From the NCBI GenBank assembly GCA_013423385.1, contig BLZA01000019.1, positions 124,001 through 188,000 on the forward strand: a stretch of DNA of 64,000 nt. The letters are read 5' to 3'. Below the pieces are notes generated by a model, which saw only the letters and a list, made by a program, of their open reading frames with translations, was not told the DNA's origin and did not search any database. The position numbers and the translations under genes were made by a program. The DNA comes from Naganishia liquefaciens (taxonomy: Eukaryota > Basidiomycota > Tremellomycetes > Filobasidiales > Filobasidiaceae). Every line of letters starts with the position of its first letter. Position 1 is the first letter of the stretch. This document shows, piece after piece, positions 45,832 through 60,300 of the stretch.

Positions 45832-46317
45832 GACAACCTTTGGGATTACACGGTGCCTGAGGCTTCCTCTTGTGCTGTCTTGCCGCTTGAGATTATTGCA
45901 AGACGAACGAAATCAACCGGTAGGTTTGGAAGTCAATCATGCATACACAGCAGATGCATACGCGATGCGAGTCACACCGCCAAATTTGCATCCGCTAATG
46001 GCTGGTCGTCGTGCTGCTCGGTAACATGAAGTATCGTCCTCACGTTGATTTGTTCGTAAGCTGAGCCAGTTCTGCTTAGAATTCAAGGAGGAACGCCCAT
46101 CAACTCGAACGCTCAGGGTCTCTGGTGTCGCGTCAATCGTTATCTCGAGAATTCAGGCAGAAATATCGCGGCAGGGACGCGTGCGATACACATGATGTAC
46201 GGGTCGCACGCACGAGATGCTCTATGTTCAGACAACTATTCGATCTATCCTTCTGAGTACCAGACATTCAGAATAACTTTCGAGACCAAAGCAACCACCC
46301 TTGACGTCTAGAAGGGA
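45832..46317. other. Intergenic, promoter of PCM1
   Basis: Between two minus-strand genes. No supported frame. Confidence 0.5.
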
Positions 46318-47579
46318 TCAGGGCGCCAGCCCACCTACATTCGCGCTTTTCGCCTTCCCTTCAAGCAGAATCTCACTCATTACCTTGCCCGTCCCCGGCG
46401 CATTACATATGCCCCAACAAGAATGCCCACTGGCAACGAAGACGTTCTTGGCGCTCGGAACAGCACCGATGAGCGGGGTCCCCCTGCTCGAAAGAGGGAG
46501 GAAACAAGCTTGCTCGGCACGGACGGTTGCGTGTGCGGATTTGTCCAGATGAGGGGTGAGAGTGCGTGCTTGGTTATGAAGGGTAGAGATGGCGGTCGGT
46601 GAGGGTTTGACGTCGGCTGTTGTGGCCGGAAGAGGTTCATTATCTGACTGTCCGCAGCTGGAGATACGCTCGTTAGCCACCGAGTCTAAAAGATAATGAA
46701 AACGAGCAGAACTCACATATAAGCCGTTCCATCAGGCCGACAGTACACCTCGGGCTCGGCGCTCGACCCATCCTTCAAGGTCATATCCGTAAACAAGGCA
46801 TGCGCGCTGAGACTCTCCTTGGATTCGAGAACAATACTATGGGCCCGCTGACCATCCACTTGACAGTGCGTTGCCGCTTTCTTTTCCAGCAGCTTTTCCG
46901 CCAGACGACCAGTCCAAGGTCCCGCGGCGAGCACGAGCGTGCTGCAGGGAATCGTCTGTTCGCCCGTTTCTGTGGTCACCGTCAACGATTCCGGTGTCGA
47001 GTCGGTAGACAAGGACAGCGAAGTAGCGGATCCTTTGATGAAAGACGTGTTGGGCTTGTCGAGAAATTTACCAAGGATAAACTTGGTGAATAGTTCGGGA
47101 TGAACTTGAGAGGTTGTTGCAGTCGTCCCGAGGACCCGGCTCGACAGAACGGTGCCCTTTGGCAGCCAGTCAACTGGAGAGGCCTTTTTCGACTTTGCGT
47201 TGACATCCGTAGATACTGACTTGAGGCGGCGTTATTAGCTCATCCATCTGGTTGAACGAATTAGTCAATCGCTTACCAATGTCTCCACCTTTCTGTATCC
47301 CCATGCCTTTTCACCACCGAATTCCTTGGCCAGCTCGCCGTGCAATCGATAGCTAAGCTTTCCAAGAGCTGCCGTCGCGCCACCATGCCAGTCCTCTGCC
47401 AGCAATCCACCTGCCTTTCCTGAGGCTCCTGAAGCAACGTCAGTAGCCTCGATGACAGAAATCGAGGTGTTTGGCGGGAGCGAGGGATGTAGTGCAGTAT
47501 AGTATGCGGTGCAAACGCCGATGATGCCGCCTCCGACGATACAGATGTGCGGTCCGGTAGTATTTGTAGGATTGGCCAT
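46318..47579 (-). CDS. TDA3: FAD-dependent oxidoreductase, Tda3-like
   Basis: DAO/Tda3-type flavoprotein; yeast Tda3 is an endosomal oxidoreductase affecting protein recycling, and its substrate is not settled. The N-terminus has the FAD-binding Rossmann motif (HICIVGGGIIGVCTAYY), then VIEATDVASGASGKAGGLL, a substrate-domain segment TKFILGKFL, VLAAGPWTGRL as the second FAD signature, and near the end GVFVASGHSCWGI-like (NVFVASGHSCWGICNAPGT) and VMSEILLEG. About 380 residues in three exons, typical. The start at 47579 is just before the Rossmann strand; an upstream in-frame ATG (MLRTISRYT) is possible. Divergent from the TBC gene to its right. Confidence 0.88.
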
Positions 47580-47889
47580 GGTGTATCTGCTGATGGTCCG
47601 GAGCATGCGATAGGTCTGGTCCGCGTTTGAACGCCACCGTCTGTCCAAACGGCATTTATCCATTTCGGACAGGCTGAATTCGTCATCAAAGCCGAGACAC
47701 CTCGGAAAGAAGCGCTTATGTAAGGGGCTGTCCTTTGTTTAGGCTGAGTTCCCGATCACCCTGTCTTGTCTTGTCTGTATTGCTTGGCTTCACATTCCCA
47801 TTGACGGCCGTATCTGGCATATCCCGTTGTCCTCGAGGGGAACCCGCACCCCAGTCGCATACCCTACGCTCCGGTAGCATGTCACCAGG
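47580..47889. promoter_or_regulatory. Divergent promoter TDA3 / TBC gene
   Basis: 310 bases between the two starts. It contains a tract of repeated TGTCTTGTCTTGTCTGT near 47762-47780. No known site is named. Confidence 0.45.
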
Positions 47890-50800
47890 ATGACAGAGAA
47901 CCCCCAAGATCGCGATCCGGACGTCCAGCTCGATCGCAGCGATACAGAGCAAGAATCCCGGCAAATGGACATTACCTTACCGAAGAGTGATATACTACAA
48001 CCATTGGATAACGACCGATCTCCCTCTGTGAGGACTTCTGTGTCTGGTGGCCTTCTGCGCGAATCTGCACCGGCGAGAGAGCTCCATATATCTATTCCGG
48101 CAAGAAGAGGGATATCGGGACCGGATGCGCTTACCACTGCACCAGCGGACGATGGACAGCGTGACGCAGCCGGAAGAGTTTCGTCCGATGTGGTGGTAGT
48201 GGAAGAGGAAGATGAGATCCAGGTGGAGAGCTTGGAAATGGAAAGGGCCACATCGTCAACCCGACAGTCGTCCGCCAGCCCAGGCGCTTCATTCCCCGCG
48301 CAGCTGCCAGCATCACCTCGAACCATGCCAAAAGCCTCTCGAAGCACGTCGAATCGCTTACAAGAACGCGGATCCCTGGCATCTCCAAGCCTCTCTGTCT
48401 TTCCACAACCGACTTCCCCCTCTCCCGGCCGGGAGTACGGAGCGCAAAATCCGTTTAGCTACGACTACGACGAATCCCCGCGATCCCCGCTGCAATGGCG
48501 CCAGACGTTCGAGGATGCCGTCAGGGCCAGCTCAGCGGGGTATCTGTCCCCTGTTGTAGGATCGCTTTCGCACACGCCGACACCGGCTCCGGCATATGAG
48601 GGGAAAAAGGATTCGGATGGGTATTTTGCGTCCAGGAGGGGGTCGCAGGTGGGTTCGGAGCGCAGGTTATCTGTCACCTCCGCAACGGTCCAAGAGAATG
48701 GTTTTGAAGATGGAAAAGCCGTCAACGGAGACGAGAGAGACCAAACACGGAAAGGATACGGTCGAAATCGTGCCACGGCGGTGTATACTGGCGTATCTCC
48801 AAGTAAGAATCCCTTAGAAAGCACAACGGAAAGCCTTCATGGCTTGGGATTCGGAACACCTTTCAGTATCTCCGCAAGTAGTTCTGCCGATGCTTTCGAG
48901 TCGGTGTCCCTGGATAGCAATTCCAATATGCAGGAAGTCAAAGACGACATTACGCCCTCGCTACCATCATCCGCTCGCAGTCGATCTTTCGCAAGTCGCT
49001 TGTCGCTCGGAAATACAGCCAACGGCGTTCAGTCGGGATCATCGTCTCGTCGGGTATCGGTTACTTCTGTGGCAAGTGATGGCTCCAGATCCGCAGCGCG
49101 TTCGCCACTCCCGCGCAAGGTGTCTGCAGGATTGTGGGGAGATGTCGGTTCGTATAGCCCATCAGTGGAGGATCGCAGGGCAAGCGAGACTGTCAAGTCC
49201 CGCGCGAGTGTCGTGAATGGGCACGTGGATGAGCCCGGAAAGGGTACCGCCGTGGCACCTCGCGCGGAGTTGCGAGAACCAACATCGAATTCACGGCGCC
49301 CTTCCGTCGTTGTCGATGATCCAACGCCAAAAGTCGCCCCAACACCCCGACTTCAAGCGCCGCCTGCAATCCCGCACGACGTTGATCCAGCGTTAATCGC
49401 CGCGCTCAGCAAGCCCGGCGCGTCTTCTCTTGCCCTTGCCGAGACGGGCGACCCGTTCTTGAGCAGGACGCCGTCGTCAACAACGGCTTCTCACAAGCGG
49501 AAATCCATCTTTGGTATTCGGACGACTTCAGACCTCGTTCGGAGTCCTGTCACAACGGAGCAAATGATTATCACTCCTGCGTCGTCCGCTGTTCAGCCAT
49601 CTCATGCAGCATCACAGCATGGTGCTGGACCATCAATGCTAGATCAAGTGCGTAGTCAAACCAGGATGGTGCATTTGCCACCGAAATCGAAGGAGGAAGA
49701 TGCGGACCATCTAGAGAGGTGGAAGATGATTATGGAGGAGAGTCGCATAGCAGGTCAGTGAAAGGCAGGATCGATTTCCGAGAGGTGAAACTGATATGCG
49801 CGCTGGGACTTCGCAGAGGAAAAGCGTCGATCTCTCCTCGAACAAAGGCGAATTGCGAGAGAAAGGCGCCTGGCGGAAGACATGCCTGTATGGGAATCTG
49901 AGGTGTTGGATCCTGCACTAAATAACAAGCAGAATGGAGGTGACGCCTGGAGCTCGCGGATACGTGGCAACCCGAAATTGCGAGCCATGTGGTTTCGCGG
50001 CGTACCCAGTCATTTTAGGGGGAAAGCGTGGAGTCTTGCGATTGGCAATGACTTGACCCTTTCGAAAGGTGGGTACCCTTGTCTTCCTAAGTTTTAGCGT
50101 ATTGACGGATTGCCGTAAGACGCATACCGCCAATACCATTCTCGCGCGAATCGCGCCATGCAAGCTCAGCGGTTTCCCGCAGACATCCTAGAAACGATCG
50201 AGCACGACGCAGGAGGGACACTTCCCGTACTCAAGATCTTTCAGCCCGGAAGCCCAATGTATGACGACTTGAAGGATCTCCTTAGTGCATGGTATGTGAG
50301 CCGTTTGGATGAGGGTCAAGGATATGTAAGTTTCGATCTATTTGCAAAAGAGGAATACTGTTCTGACAAAGAAGCCGCCTCTCAGATACCAGATGTTCAT
50401 CATCTAGCGGGCATGCTGCTCATCACAATGCCATTACCACAAGCCTTCATCGCGCTCAGAAATCTCTTGAATCGGCCATGCTTGCGCGCGTTTTACTCTG
50501 GCTTGACCGAGGAGGTTGAAGCGTATTATAGGGTGAGCAAGTCTGAGCCGAACCGGAACCCAATTGACTGATCCTCTGTTTACAGATTTTCGAAAATCTT
50601 CAAGGGGAACTCTTCCCCAAGATATATGCCAACTGCAAACATCTCGGGGTCAGATTACCATCATCATATTTCACAACCCTCTTCATCCACCAACTTTCGT
50701 TCGAAGCAGCAACAAGGGTCTGGGATGTCATCATACTGGAAGGCGATAGTCATATATTCAGGATATCTTTGGCGATACTGGCCATCCTGGAACCTCGGTA

Positions 50801-51095
50801 CGTTAGACGTTTCTGAAGCAGCAGAGTCGCTGACGCCGCCACTTGCAGTCTATATTTTCCGGACAGAAAAGAAATTGTCAGCATTCTAGAGGGCTCCAAT
50901 GAAGCCTCCCTAGCCATAGTAGCACGCGAACGCGAACGTGCTAAACAGAAGGGACTCCCTTACATATCAGACATTGACGGCGTCTTGACTTGTCTGGGCG
51001 TAACAGAGGACGCGTTATTCGAAACGCTGGAGCATGACGAGTGGAAGGAATCGCGCTTCAATCGGCTCTGTCAGCGGGAGTTGCCAGAGGATTAA
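47890..51095 (+). CDS. TBC-domain protein lacking both catalytic fingers
   Basis: RabGAP-fold protein of the TBC1D12/14-like type, about 950 residues. The first 620 residues are one exon, disordered and Ser/Pro-rich. Next comes a basic coiled segment (EEKRRSLLEQRRIARERR), then the TBC domain: KLRAMWFRGVPSHFRGKAW, YHSRANRAMQAQRFP, ETIEHDAGGTLPVLKIF, DDLKDLLSAWYVSRLDEGQGY, HHLAGMLLITMPLPQAFIAL, LLNRPCLRAFYSG and FPKIYANCKHLGVRLPSSYF. The arginine finger in IxxDxxR is replaced by glycine (IEHDAGG, 50194-50214), and the glutamine of YVQG is missing (GY then IPDVHH after a 60-nt intron at 50326-50385). That intron is a multiple of three with no stop, so it can also be retained in frame; the glutamine is absent either way. 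The rest of the domain is well kept, so it may bind a Rab without accelerating hydrolysis. Confidence 0.85.
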
Positions 51096-51539
51096 GCGGG
51101 TCCACGTGACGAGAGGCGTGCTGGACAGCTATAGAAACAAAAGGTTCTTGAATTGCTGGTGATAGCAAAGCGGTGCATATAACATAGTATCAGCAGATGC
51201 ATATAAACCACAGTATCGATAGATGCGTCTCCAGTCCATTCAAGTATGGCTGCTCGGTTTCCAGTATGCGCGACGCTGGCTTGCACATCGACGGGCTGCG
51301 TTTTGTCGATGGTTGCTTGCAGTCATACGGGACTTTTGCTTTTGCGAATATTCTCGGAAGCATGGGTCAGGCGGGTTGGAGGTGATCGCCTACATGATGA
51401 CTTGTCCGGGCCGAGCTCGTCGGCATTGCGAATCAGCATTGACCCGTATGTTTTAGCTGGATGCTAATGTGTCAGCTAATATTACTGGCTAACACAATCA
51501 ATCAGTTAGATGGGGCATTACTCACGTATGGAATATTTA
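51096..51539. other. Convergent intergenic region
   Basis: 3' flanks of the TBC gene (+) and the acidic protein gene (-). AT content is higher than in coding parts. No gene is seen. Confidence 0.5.
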
Positions 51540-52088
51540 TCACTCTCGATCTTTCGCAACCTCTTCGAAAGCTTTTTGCGCCTCCCCTGTCATCGTTTCA
51601 GGCAACTGTTGCGGCACCATCTCACTTTCACCTGTCCGCCCTTGCACACGACCTGCCACATTCTGCTCCTCTGGAAACGCTTCTTCCACCTGCCCGAGAC
51701 TCTCGAGTAGACGATCCAGTTTGCCCTCCAACGTATCTGCCACGGAACCCGCGGCGTCGAATTGCTTGAGCAGCTCTTCCACGTCTTTCGCGTCAATATT
51801 GGAGTCCCCGCTGGAGCCGTTCGTTCCATCCGCAATGTCGGTCGATGATGAGAGCGCTTGCAAGAGGGGTGCAAACGCTTCCCGCTCTTCAGCTGAGAGT
51901 CCCTCGAGGGATTTCAAAATGTCCGCGGGGATCCCCGCGTCTTCCAATGCGGAGCTTGAGCCGTTTGATGTGGCGGGATTTGGTGGAAGGTCGCGGTCGT
52001 TGGGAACCGTCGATGCGGATGGTCTCGGCTTGGCCGATTGTGAGAGGGTTTCATTCAGAAAGTCGAGGTCTGACGAGTTGTGAGCCAT
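51540..52088 (-). CDS. Small acidic hypothetical protein
   Basis: Single-exon frame of 182 residues starting MAHNSSDLDFLNETLSQS. It is acidic and helical, with DAGIPADILKSLEGLSAEER, APLLQALSSS, DAKDVEELLKQFDAAGS and a C-terminal LDRLLESLGQVEEAFPEE. The early DLDFLNE and the helical repeats recall Pex19, the peroxisomal membrane-protein receptor, but the conserved C-terminal Pex19 domain and the farnesylation box are absent, so I do not name it. Divergent from MetAP2, with 240 bases between starts. It could have further exons I have not recognised. Confidence 0.6.
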   Translation of the reverse strand: MAHNSSDLDFLNETLSQSAKPRPSASTVPNDRDLPPNPATSNGSSSALEDAGIPADILKSLEGLSAEEREAFAPLLQALSSSTDIADGTNGSSGDSNIDAKDVEELLKQFDAAGSVADTLEGKLDRLLESLGQVEEAFPEEQNVAGRVQGRTGESEMVPQQLPETMTGEAQKAFEEVAKDRE

Positions 52089-52328
52089 CCTGAGTCCGGG
52101 GAGTAATGACGGTCAGAGTAGAGGCTATTATTATCCAGCCGGCAAGGAGGAGAGCTGTTATGCTGCCCATTCGTCATCTCGCTGTGCGTGGGTGAGACAC
52201 CTCGATCACGTGCCTTTGATCGAAAAGGCAGGGATGACTGCCCTCCGGCAGCATGGCGACGTCAGGAGGCCGCTATCGGCGGAGACATAGCAAGACATCG
52301 GGTACTGCGACATACCCACATCCCTACA
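52089..52328. promoter_or_regulatory. Divergent promoter acidic protein / MAP2
   Basis: 240 bases between the start codons of two oppositely oriented genes. No recognisable element. Confidence 0.5.
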
Positions 52329-54197
<1,869 letters not shown>

Positions 54198-55207
54198 GAT
54201 GTGCCTTGCCGATGCCTGAGAGTGCGTGATCTCGTGTCGGCTGTTATACTGTATCATATAGGATCGACATGGCTACTTCGTTGAGTAAGCCCATGTATGA
54301 TATCAACCTGTAGTGTAAAGGGCAAGGCCTCCGAAGATGAAGCGGGCCAAGGCCGAAGGGATTGAGATAAGTCTGCTATCTCACTTAATTTGGGTAAACA
54401 GTCATTTCCAGCCCAGCGCTGCTTTCGAATGAAGCTTGGATATTCCAAAGCAAGGCGTGTCAATTCAGATGTCAGACAGCTTGCTATAACATGACTGGCA
54501 CCGTGGACCTCGCTTAAGCCGCATATCGCGGATGATCCAAATGTCTGATCGTGGTGGAAGGGGGATATCAATTTTAGATGGTCGAATCGTAAAGATTGAA
54601 TCTAGAGTGGGGATGTACAGGCTCTTCGAATCTCATTAAATCGACATAGGTCGCTAACGCGAATGACAAGCTTTTATGAGTCGACTGACAGCAGATCAAC
54701 AACATGGTGATGTCTGCAATTCTTTATTCAGACGTGAAGCGATTAATCCTCCGATTTTAGGGCATCAGCATGACGGACGTAATTACAGCCAAGGGGAGCC
54801 GCAAAGGAAGCTCTCCTCGATATCCATGCGCATGATGTTGCGCTCCGATAAAATGATAGGATATCCGAAACCGCATCGAGATCGGGCACCAGATGGCACG
54901 TCTCAGGGTCACGCAGAGGACAGGTAAGCTGAGGACTTTATCTCTCTCTCAGCACCGGACTCCGCGCGAAATAGCCTAATTAGGCAGCCCGCTTCGGGTG
55001 AATGAAAGTTTGAAGACTACTTCTTGTTCTCCTACACTCTGCTCCCTTCCTGCATGTAGTCTTTTCGGTGGGCACACATGTCTGAAGATTCGGTTTGAAC
55101 GCCATCAGGTCCACTACATATCGGATGGTTTGCCATATCGTATTTATACATGAAGACCAGCTAGATGACAATCACAACAGAATCCCTCTGTGATTTGTGC
55201 CTGGCTA
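54198..55207. other. Convergent intergenic region, 1 kb
   Basis: Between the 3' ends of MAP2 and the BuGZ-like gene. Short frames on both strands have no homology, and the base composition is AT-richer than genes. No RNA gene was recognised. Confidence 0.45.
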
Positions 55208-56612
55208 TCAATCCAAAAAGTCGGCTGCCGCTTTCCGCTTTCGGGAGGCGATGCCCTCGGGGGTTGACCCGCCATCTTGTGATGCAGAAGTAGGTCGCTG
55301 TGGAAGGCCGGATGACGCCAGTTGATTTGAGGGAGTCGGAGACGTGTAGCGGTACTTTGGTTGTAATGCTCGTTTTTCAGCCTTTAAGAACGAAAACGCG
55401 GTATCTCAGTCAGTGTCCGGAAGTGAGTTTCTGTGGAGTGAGCTTACAGGCGATGCCTCTGCGTCTGGCCACATGACACCATCCTTCGGCGGTAACACGG
55501 TCGCGGTCATCGGAGCGGTTAATGGCGCAGACGGTGTCGCGGCTGCAGTAGGTTTGCTAGACGAGGATGCGGGAGCGAGCGCAGGAACGGGAGGCGGGAA
55601 TGGCGGACGGACTGGAAGGCCTGCGGGTCCAGGTTGGAAAGGAGGTGTGGCGGCTGCTGGCGACGCGGCGACAGCAGGGGATCCGGCAAATGGAGGGAAA
55701 GCGCCGGGAGGAGGAGGCATGTAACCAGGTGGGGGAGCGAAAGGAGGCATTCTACGTATTGGAAGTTGAGCGAGCGAGCAGAGGGAGGTTCGGCGATGGC
55801 TTACCCATTAGAAGGCATTCCCGGGGGCATAAATCTACGCGAATACGAGAATTAGGATGGTTCATCCCGCTGCAGTCCCCACTGAACGGTACTTACGGTG
55901 GAACTCCGGTCGGAGGCATGAAAGGCGGCATTCCTCCCGGCGGGAAGGAAGGCGGCGGCATACCTGCCATCGGAGGCATTGCCGGTGCACCTGCCTTTGC
56001 CTTGCCACTCATCAACGCCTTGTGCGTAGCCAACAATCCTGCCAGATCCACCTCGCTAATCACGCCCTTGTAGATTCTCGGTCGCTTCGCTTGTGATGCG
56101 GCGGCGAGGGCTCGTCCAGCCACACCTGCTTCGGCTTCCTTCTTTGCACGCCATTCTGCTTGGTCTTTTGTCGGGACACCTTCCATTCCGAAGATCTCGA
56201 TCTCGTAGCCATCTCGTCCGGGCAGAGTATTTTCCAGCCTGTCAGAGATCAACGGTTAGAGCACGGAGATAAGGTCAATGGAGAGAGACTGACTTGTCCG
56301 GTTCTGTCTTGTGGACTTGTTGACAGTGCACCATCAGACCACCGGCAGTATTCAGCTTTCGTGGACAATGGTTGCATTTAAAGTGCTTTGCTTTTTGATG
56401 TTGCAGCAAGACTGTCAAGCAGCGGTTCACAAGATTAGCGATAAGGTACGGATGGAGCTCAACCACACACCTTTCTCATCTTCGAACTCTCGCTCGCAGT
56501 ACCAGCACCACGGCTTGATAACCTAAAGGGTGAAAGCTTGGTAAGTGTGGACAAGCGGATAAAAGAATGCGACACTTACGAAAACCTGCTTCTTTGACTT
56601 CTTCTTGCCCAT
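55208..56612 (-). CDS. BuGZ/ZNF207-like zinc-finger protein
   Basis: Homologue of BuGZ (ZNF207), which in animals stabilises the spindle-checkpoint protein Bub3 and acts in spindle assembly and splicing. The start [11 protein letters not shown] is followed across an intron by [17 protein letters not shown] and then [19 protein letters not shown] and [11 protein letters not shown], the paired C2H2 fingers of this family. Next are conserved [16 protein letters not shown] and a Lys/Glu helical part, then long Pro/Met/Gly-rich low-complexity stretches ([21 protein letters not shown]), as in BuGZ, where such regions drive condensation. Ends [10 protein letters not shown] at 55208. About 340 residues in seven or so exons. 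The short Bub3-binding GLEBS motif was not located with certainty. Confidence 0.85.
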
Positions 56613-57317
56613 TTGCGACGTAGATCCGGAGGACGTATTCAGAGTACCTCGAGTAGGATGAGAGCGATAGCGACAGATAGGATAATTTGAGGAATGGAAA
56701 GAGATATTCAGGGAGGAAATCACCTCGAGTCAGGGCAGCGAACGAACCCCGTATGAGGGACCGATCGTTCCGGATGCGCCCAAGTCGCTCGTTACGTAAT
56801 GCTATCCTTGCATTTGCCACCATCTTGTTCTCTCGAATTGCAACGCTTCGTCGCCTTGGACAAGCCACTTTCCATAATGCTCGTCCAGCATAGCAGTCCG
56901 AAAGCTGGGCCGAGCCAAAAACGCATATGTCTTCCGGCGGAAATCATCTCCACATGGTTCACGGATCCAATGAGGCTCGCCTGACCCATCTCAGTTCCAG
57001 CTTGTCCTAAGACATCCGGCCTCATTTGCCGGCATCTTTGACTGGTACATCTTCTAAGTATATGTCCTCCTCTCTCTCCCATGTGGTTGGTGATGTAGTG
57101 TCGATTACGACCAGTATGATCGAAAGGCTTACATTACAGTAAGGCCGAACGGGCGGTATCAGGGTGCGCCCGACCCAAAAAGTCCAGACGCGTCCATAAA
57201 GTAAACAATCAGCACGCAAGAAGGGCAACTCGTAGAAAAGTCATTCAACATCTACGCAACTTCCTTGAATCGACGTCGAGCTGCAAGGTAGGGAGACATT
57301 TACAGCCCTTCGACATC
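56613..57317. promoter_or_regulatory. Divergent region BuGZ-like / SMC4
   Basis: 705 bases between the two starts, enough for separate promoters. The frames inside are shadows without homology. Confidence 0.5.
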
Positions 57318-60300
57318 ATGCCGCCAAGACGTACGACTCGCCAGTCGGCAGCTTCCGTAGCGGACGACGAATCCGCACCAGTACTGGCACCGGCACCAGC
57401 GAGAAGGACCCGCGCGTCGCTCATTCAGGCGGCTGCAGAGGAATCGGCGGACGAGCTTGATATGAAGGAAGCTGTGAAACCTGCTCGGAAGACGAGGGCT
57501 TCTGCAAAGGAGACGGCTCCTACTGTGTCCAAGGAGACGAAGACCGGTGCAGGGAGGAAGCCCGCTGCGACTCGGGCTTCCGCTAAACCGCCGACCAAGG
57601 AGGCTCCACCGCAACCAAAGGCGGTGGTTAAGAGGAAATCAAAGGAAGTCAAGCCGGTGGTCGAGTTTGAGGAAGAGGCGCAAGATGAGCTCGAGGCCGC
57701 TTTGAATGCGGAGGAAGATGGGGCAGATACCATTAACGCTGTTGCCGGTCAGATACAACCGCCTTCGCCAGTAATCAATGGCGAGGATACAGTGGAGGAG
57801 GAGGAGGAGGAGGAAGAAGAAGAAGAAGAAGAAGACGAACCGACAGTCCGCCGCGCGCCACCATCAGCGTCACTCGTCAATGGCTCTCAACCTAGGGCCT
57901 CCTCGCGCCGTGTGTCTTCCGCTGTACCGGTCTCTTTACAAACGGAAGACGACGCCCTTGACGCCCTGCTCAGCCAAAGCCAACATCGATCCGTTCATCA
58001 ACGCGCCGTCAACCAAGTCGAAGTCCCTCAATCTCCGCTCGCTGGACGCACCGTACCGCAGACGCCCGCGCAACTAACTGCAAGGACACGCTTCGTTCCG
58101 GGTTCCGTGCAGGCTACCGCCATGAAGGGGCGAGCGGCGTTTCCTTACATGCCGGGCGTGTTGGGCAGGACTCCAGGTCCGAGTCAGGCGCAGGACTCCA
58201 AGCCCTTGGTATCGGCGCCAAAGAAGAGACTTGTCATTCATAAGCTGGTGTTGGTTGACTTTAAGAGTTATGCGGGAAGGCAGGAAATCGGGCCGTTCCA
58301 CAAGGTAGGTTTGAGATGCGCCGGCATTATTGCAAGACTCATGCCCTCTGTTGTGCGGCATGCCAGTCTTTCAGCGCCATCGTTGGCCCAAACGGATCCG
58401 GTAAATCGAATACCATCGACGCACTGCTCTTCGTTTTCGGATATCGGGCCAGCAAAATGCGACAGGGCAAGCTGTCCGAGTTGATTCATCATTCCGCTGG
58501 ACATGAGCATATCGAGTCGTGCTCCGTAGAAGTATGGTTTAGGGAGATCGTGGATACGGTAAGCTTGCCTCTGGGTCCGTCTCATTGCAAGGACACTGAC
58601 GTCTCGGTGATTTGTAGCCTGATCCCGACGGATACCTTCTTGTTCCCGGGTCTCAGCTTGTCGTTGCCAGGACAGCGTTCAGGAACAATTCCTCGAAATA
58701 CAGTATCAACGAAAAGACGAGTACTTTTACCGAGGTCACCACGCTCCTGAAGACACGAGGAATCGACCTGGATCACAAGCGTTTCCTGATCCTGCAGGTG
58801 CGTTCGCCTTCTGAATTCCCGCCGAAGAGCCGCTAACATCGTATGCGCCTCAAGGGTGAAGTCGAATCGATTGCCCAAATGAAGCCAAAGGCGCAAACCG
58901 AACACGAAGATGGACTACTCGAGTATCTGGAAGACATCATCGGAACGTCGATGTACAAGCAGCCTATCGAAGAAGCGCAAGTAGAAGTTGACAACTTCAA
59001 CGAAGCCCGAGGCGAAAAAATCACTCGCCTGTCCATCGTCGCCAAGGAAAAGTCATCGCTCGAAGCACGGAAACGAGAAGCCGAGACGTATCTTCGTGCT
59101 ATGAACGAATTGACGCGCAAGAAGAGCTTGCTGTGCCAGTTTCACATGAGCACTCTCCATTCTAATATCGACATCACGGATAATGCCATGGTCACGCTGA
59201 AGGAACGACTATCGACTGAAGAATCTAAGAACAAGAGCACGCTCGAGGAGATCGATGAGTTACAGAAGGCATATGACGAGAAGCTCGAGGCGTTTGAACA
59301 AGTCAAACACCATGTCGATGAGTTGACGAAGCAAGCCAAGCAGATTGAAAAAGAGCAGGTCAGTCTGGCGGAGAAGAAGAAGCATCAGGCTACGAAGCAA
59401 AAGAAGCTCAAAAAGAGCATTCACGATGTGAGTGCAACCTTTCCCTTTTGGCAGGTCTGTTGCTGGACTGATACCACGGCTATCTACAGGATAGCCATGG
59501 TCGAAGCGAAGCTCTCTCATGGGTACAAAGCCACGGCGAAGAGATTAACAAGACGAGGAATCACCTGGACGAGTTGGAGCACAAGCTGGTCGAAGATGAA
59601 GCGGATCTTGAGCAGGTCCGGGACAGTTTGAAAGGTATGTTTCTGTGGCTCTCTCTGCCGGGATACGGGTTCCTGATATCACGACGGGGTATTATTCTTG
59701 CAGACAAGACCGACGAATTTACTACTCAGATAGAGCAAAAGCAGCTTGAATTGGAACCCTGGTCCGCCAAGATCAGCGAGAAGCAAGGTGCTCTGAATGT
59801 TGCCATATCGGAGAAGACGGCGCTGGAAGCTCGCGCTACAGCGGGTCAACAGGCATGGAAGGACGCAGTTCAGCGACTTGAAGCCTTGACTGAAGGACTG
59901 TCTGAGAAGGTGGGATCTCAAGCGTTGCCATTCCGTGTTTTCCTGTGTCGCTAACTTGGTACATTAGCGAGCGGAGCATATTCGTTTAACGAAGGAAAAG
60001 GCAGAGCTAGACAGGAATCTCGCCGTGGGGGAAAAAAACTTGGCGGTGAGGCTCTGCTGCATTTTTACGCTGATAGAAGCTAAAGGATCCAACATAGAAC
60101 ATGGCCGCAAGCACTGATACATTGCGGGCGAAGGTAACTGCATCTCGTCAGAAGACCGACGAAGCCAAGGCTTCTTTAGCTGCCAACAAATCCGAGAATG
60201 CGGTACTTTCAACACTCACGCGACTGAGGGAACAAGGCAGAGTCAAAGGCTTCCATGTGGGTCAATCAGGTTGAACCCGTTGGGCCCCTATGTTGACTTG

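Noticed and set aside
51540-52088. Naming the small acidic protein Pex19
   Set aside because: Acidic helical composition is similar, but the conserved C-terminal domain and the CaaX box are missing.
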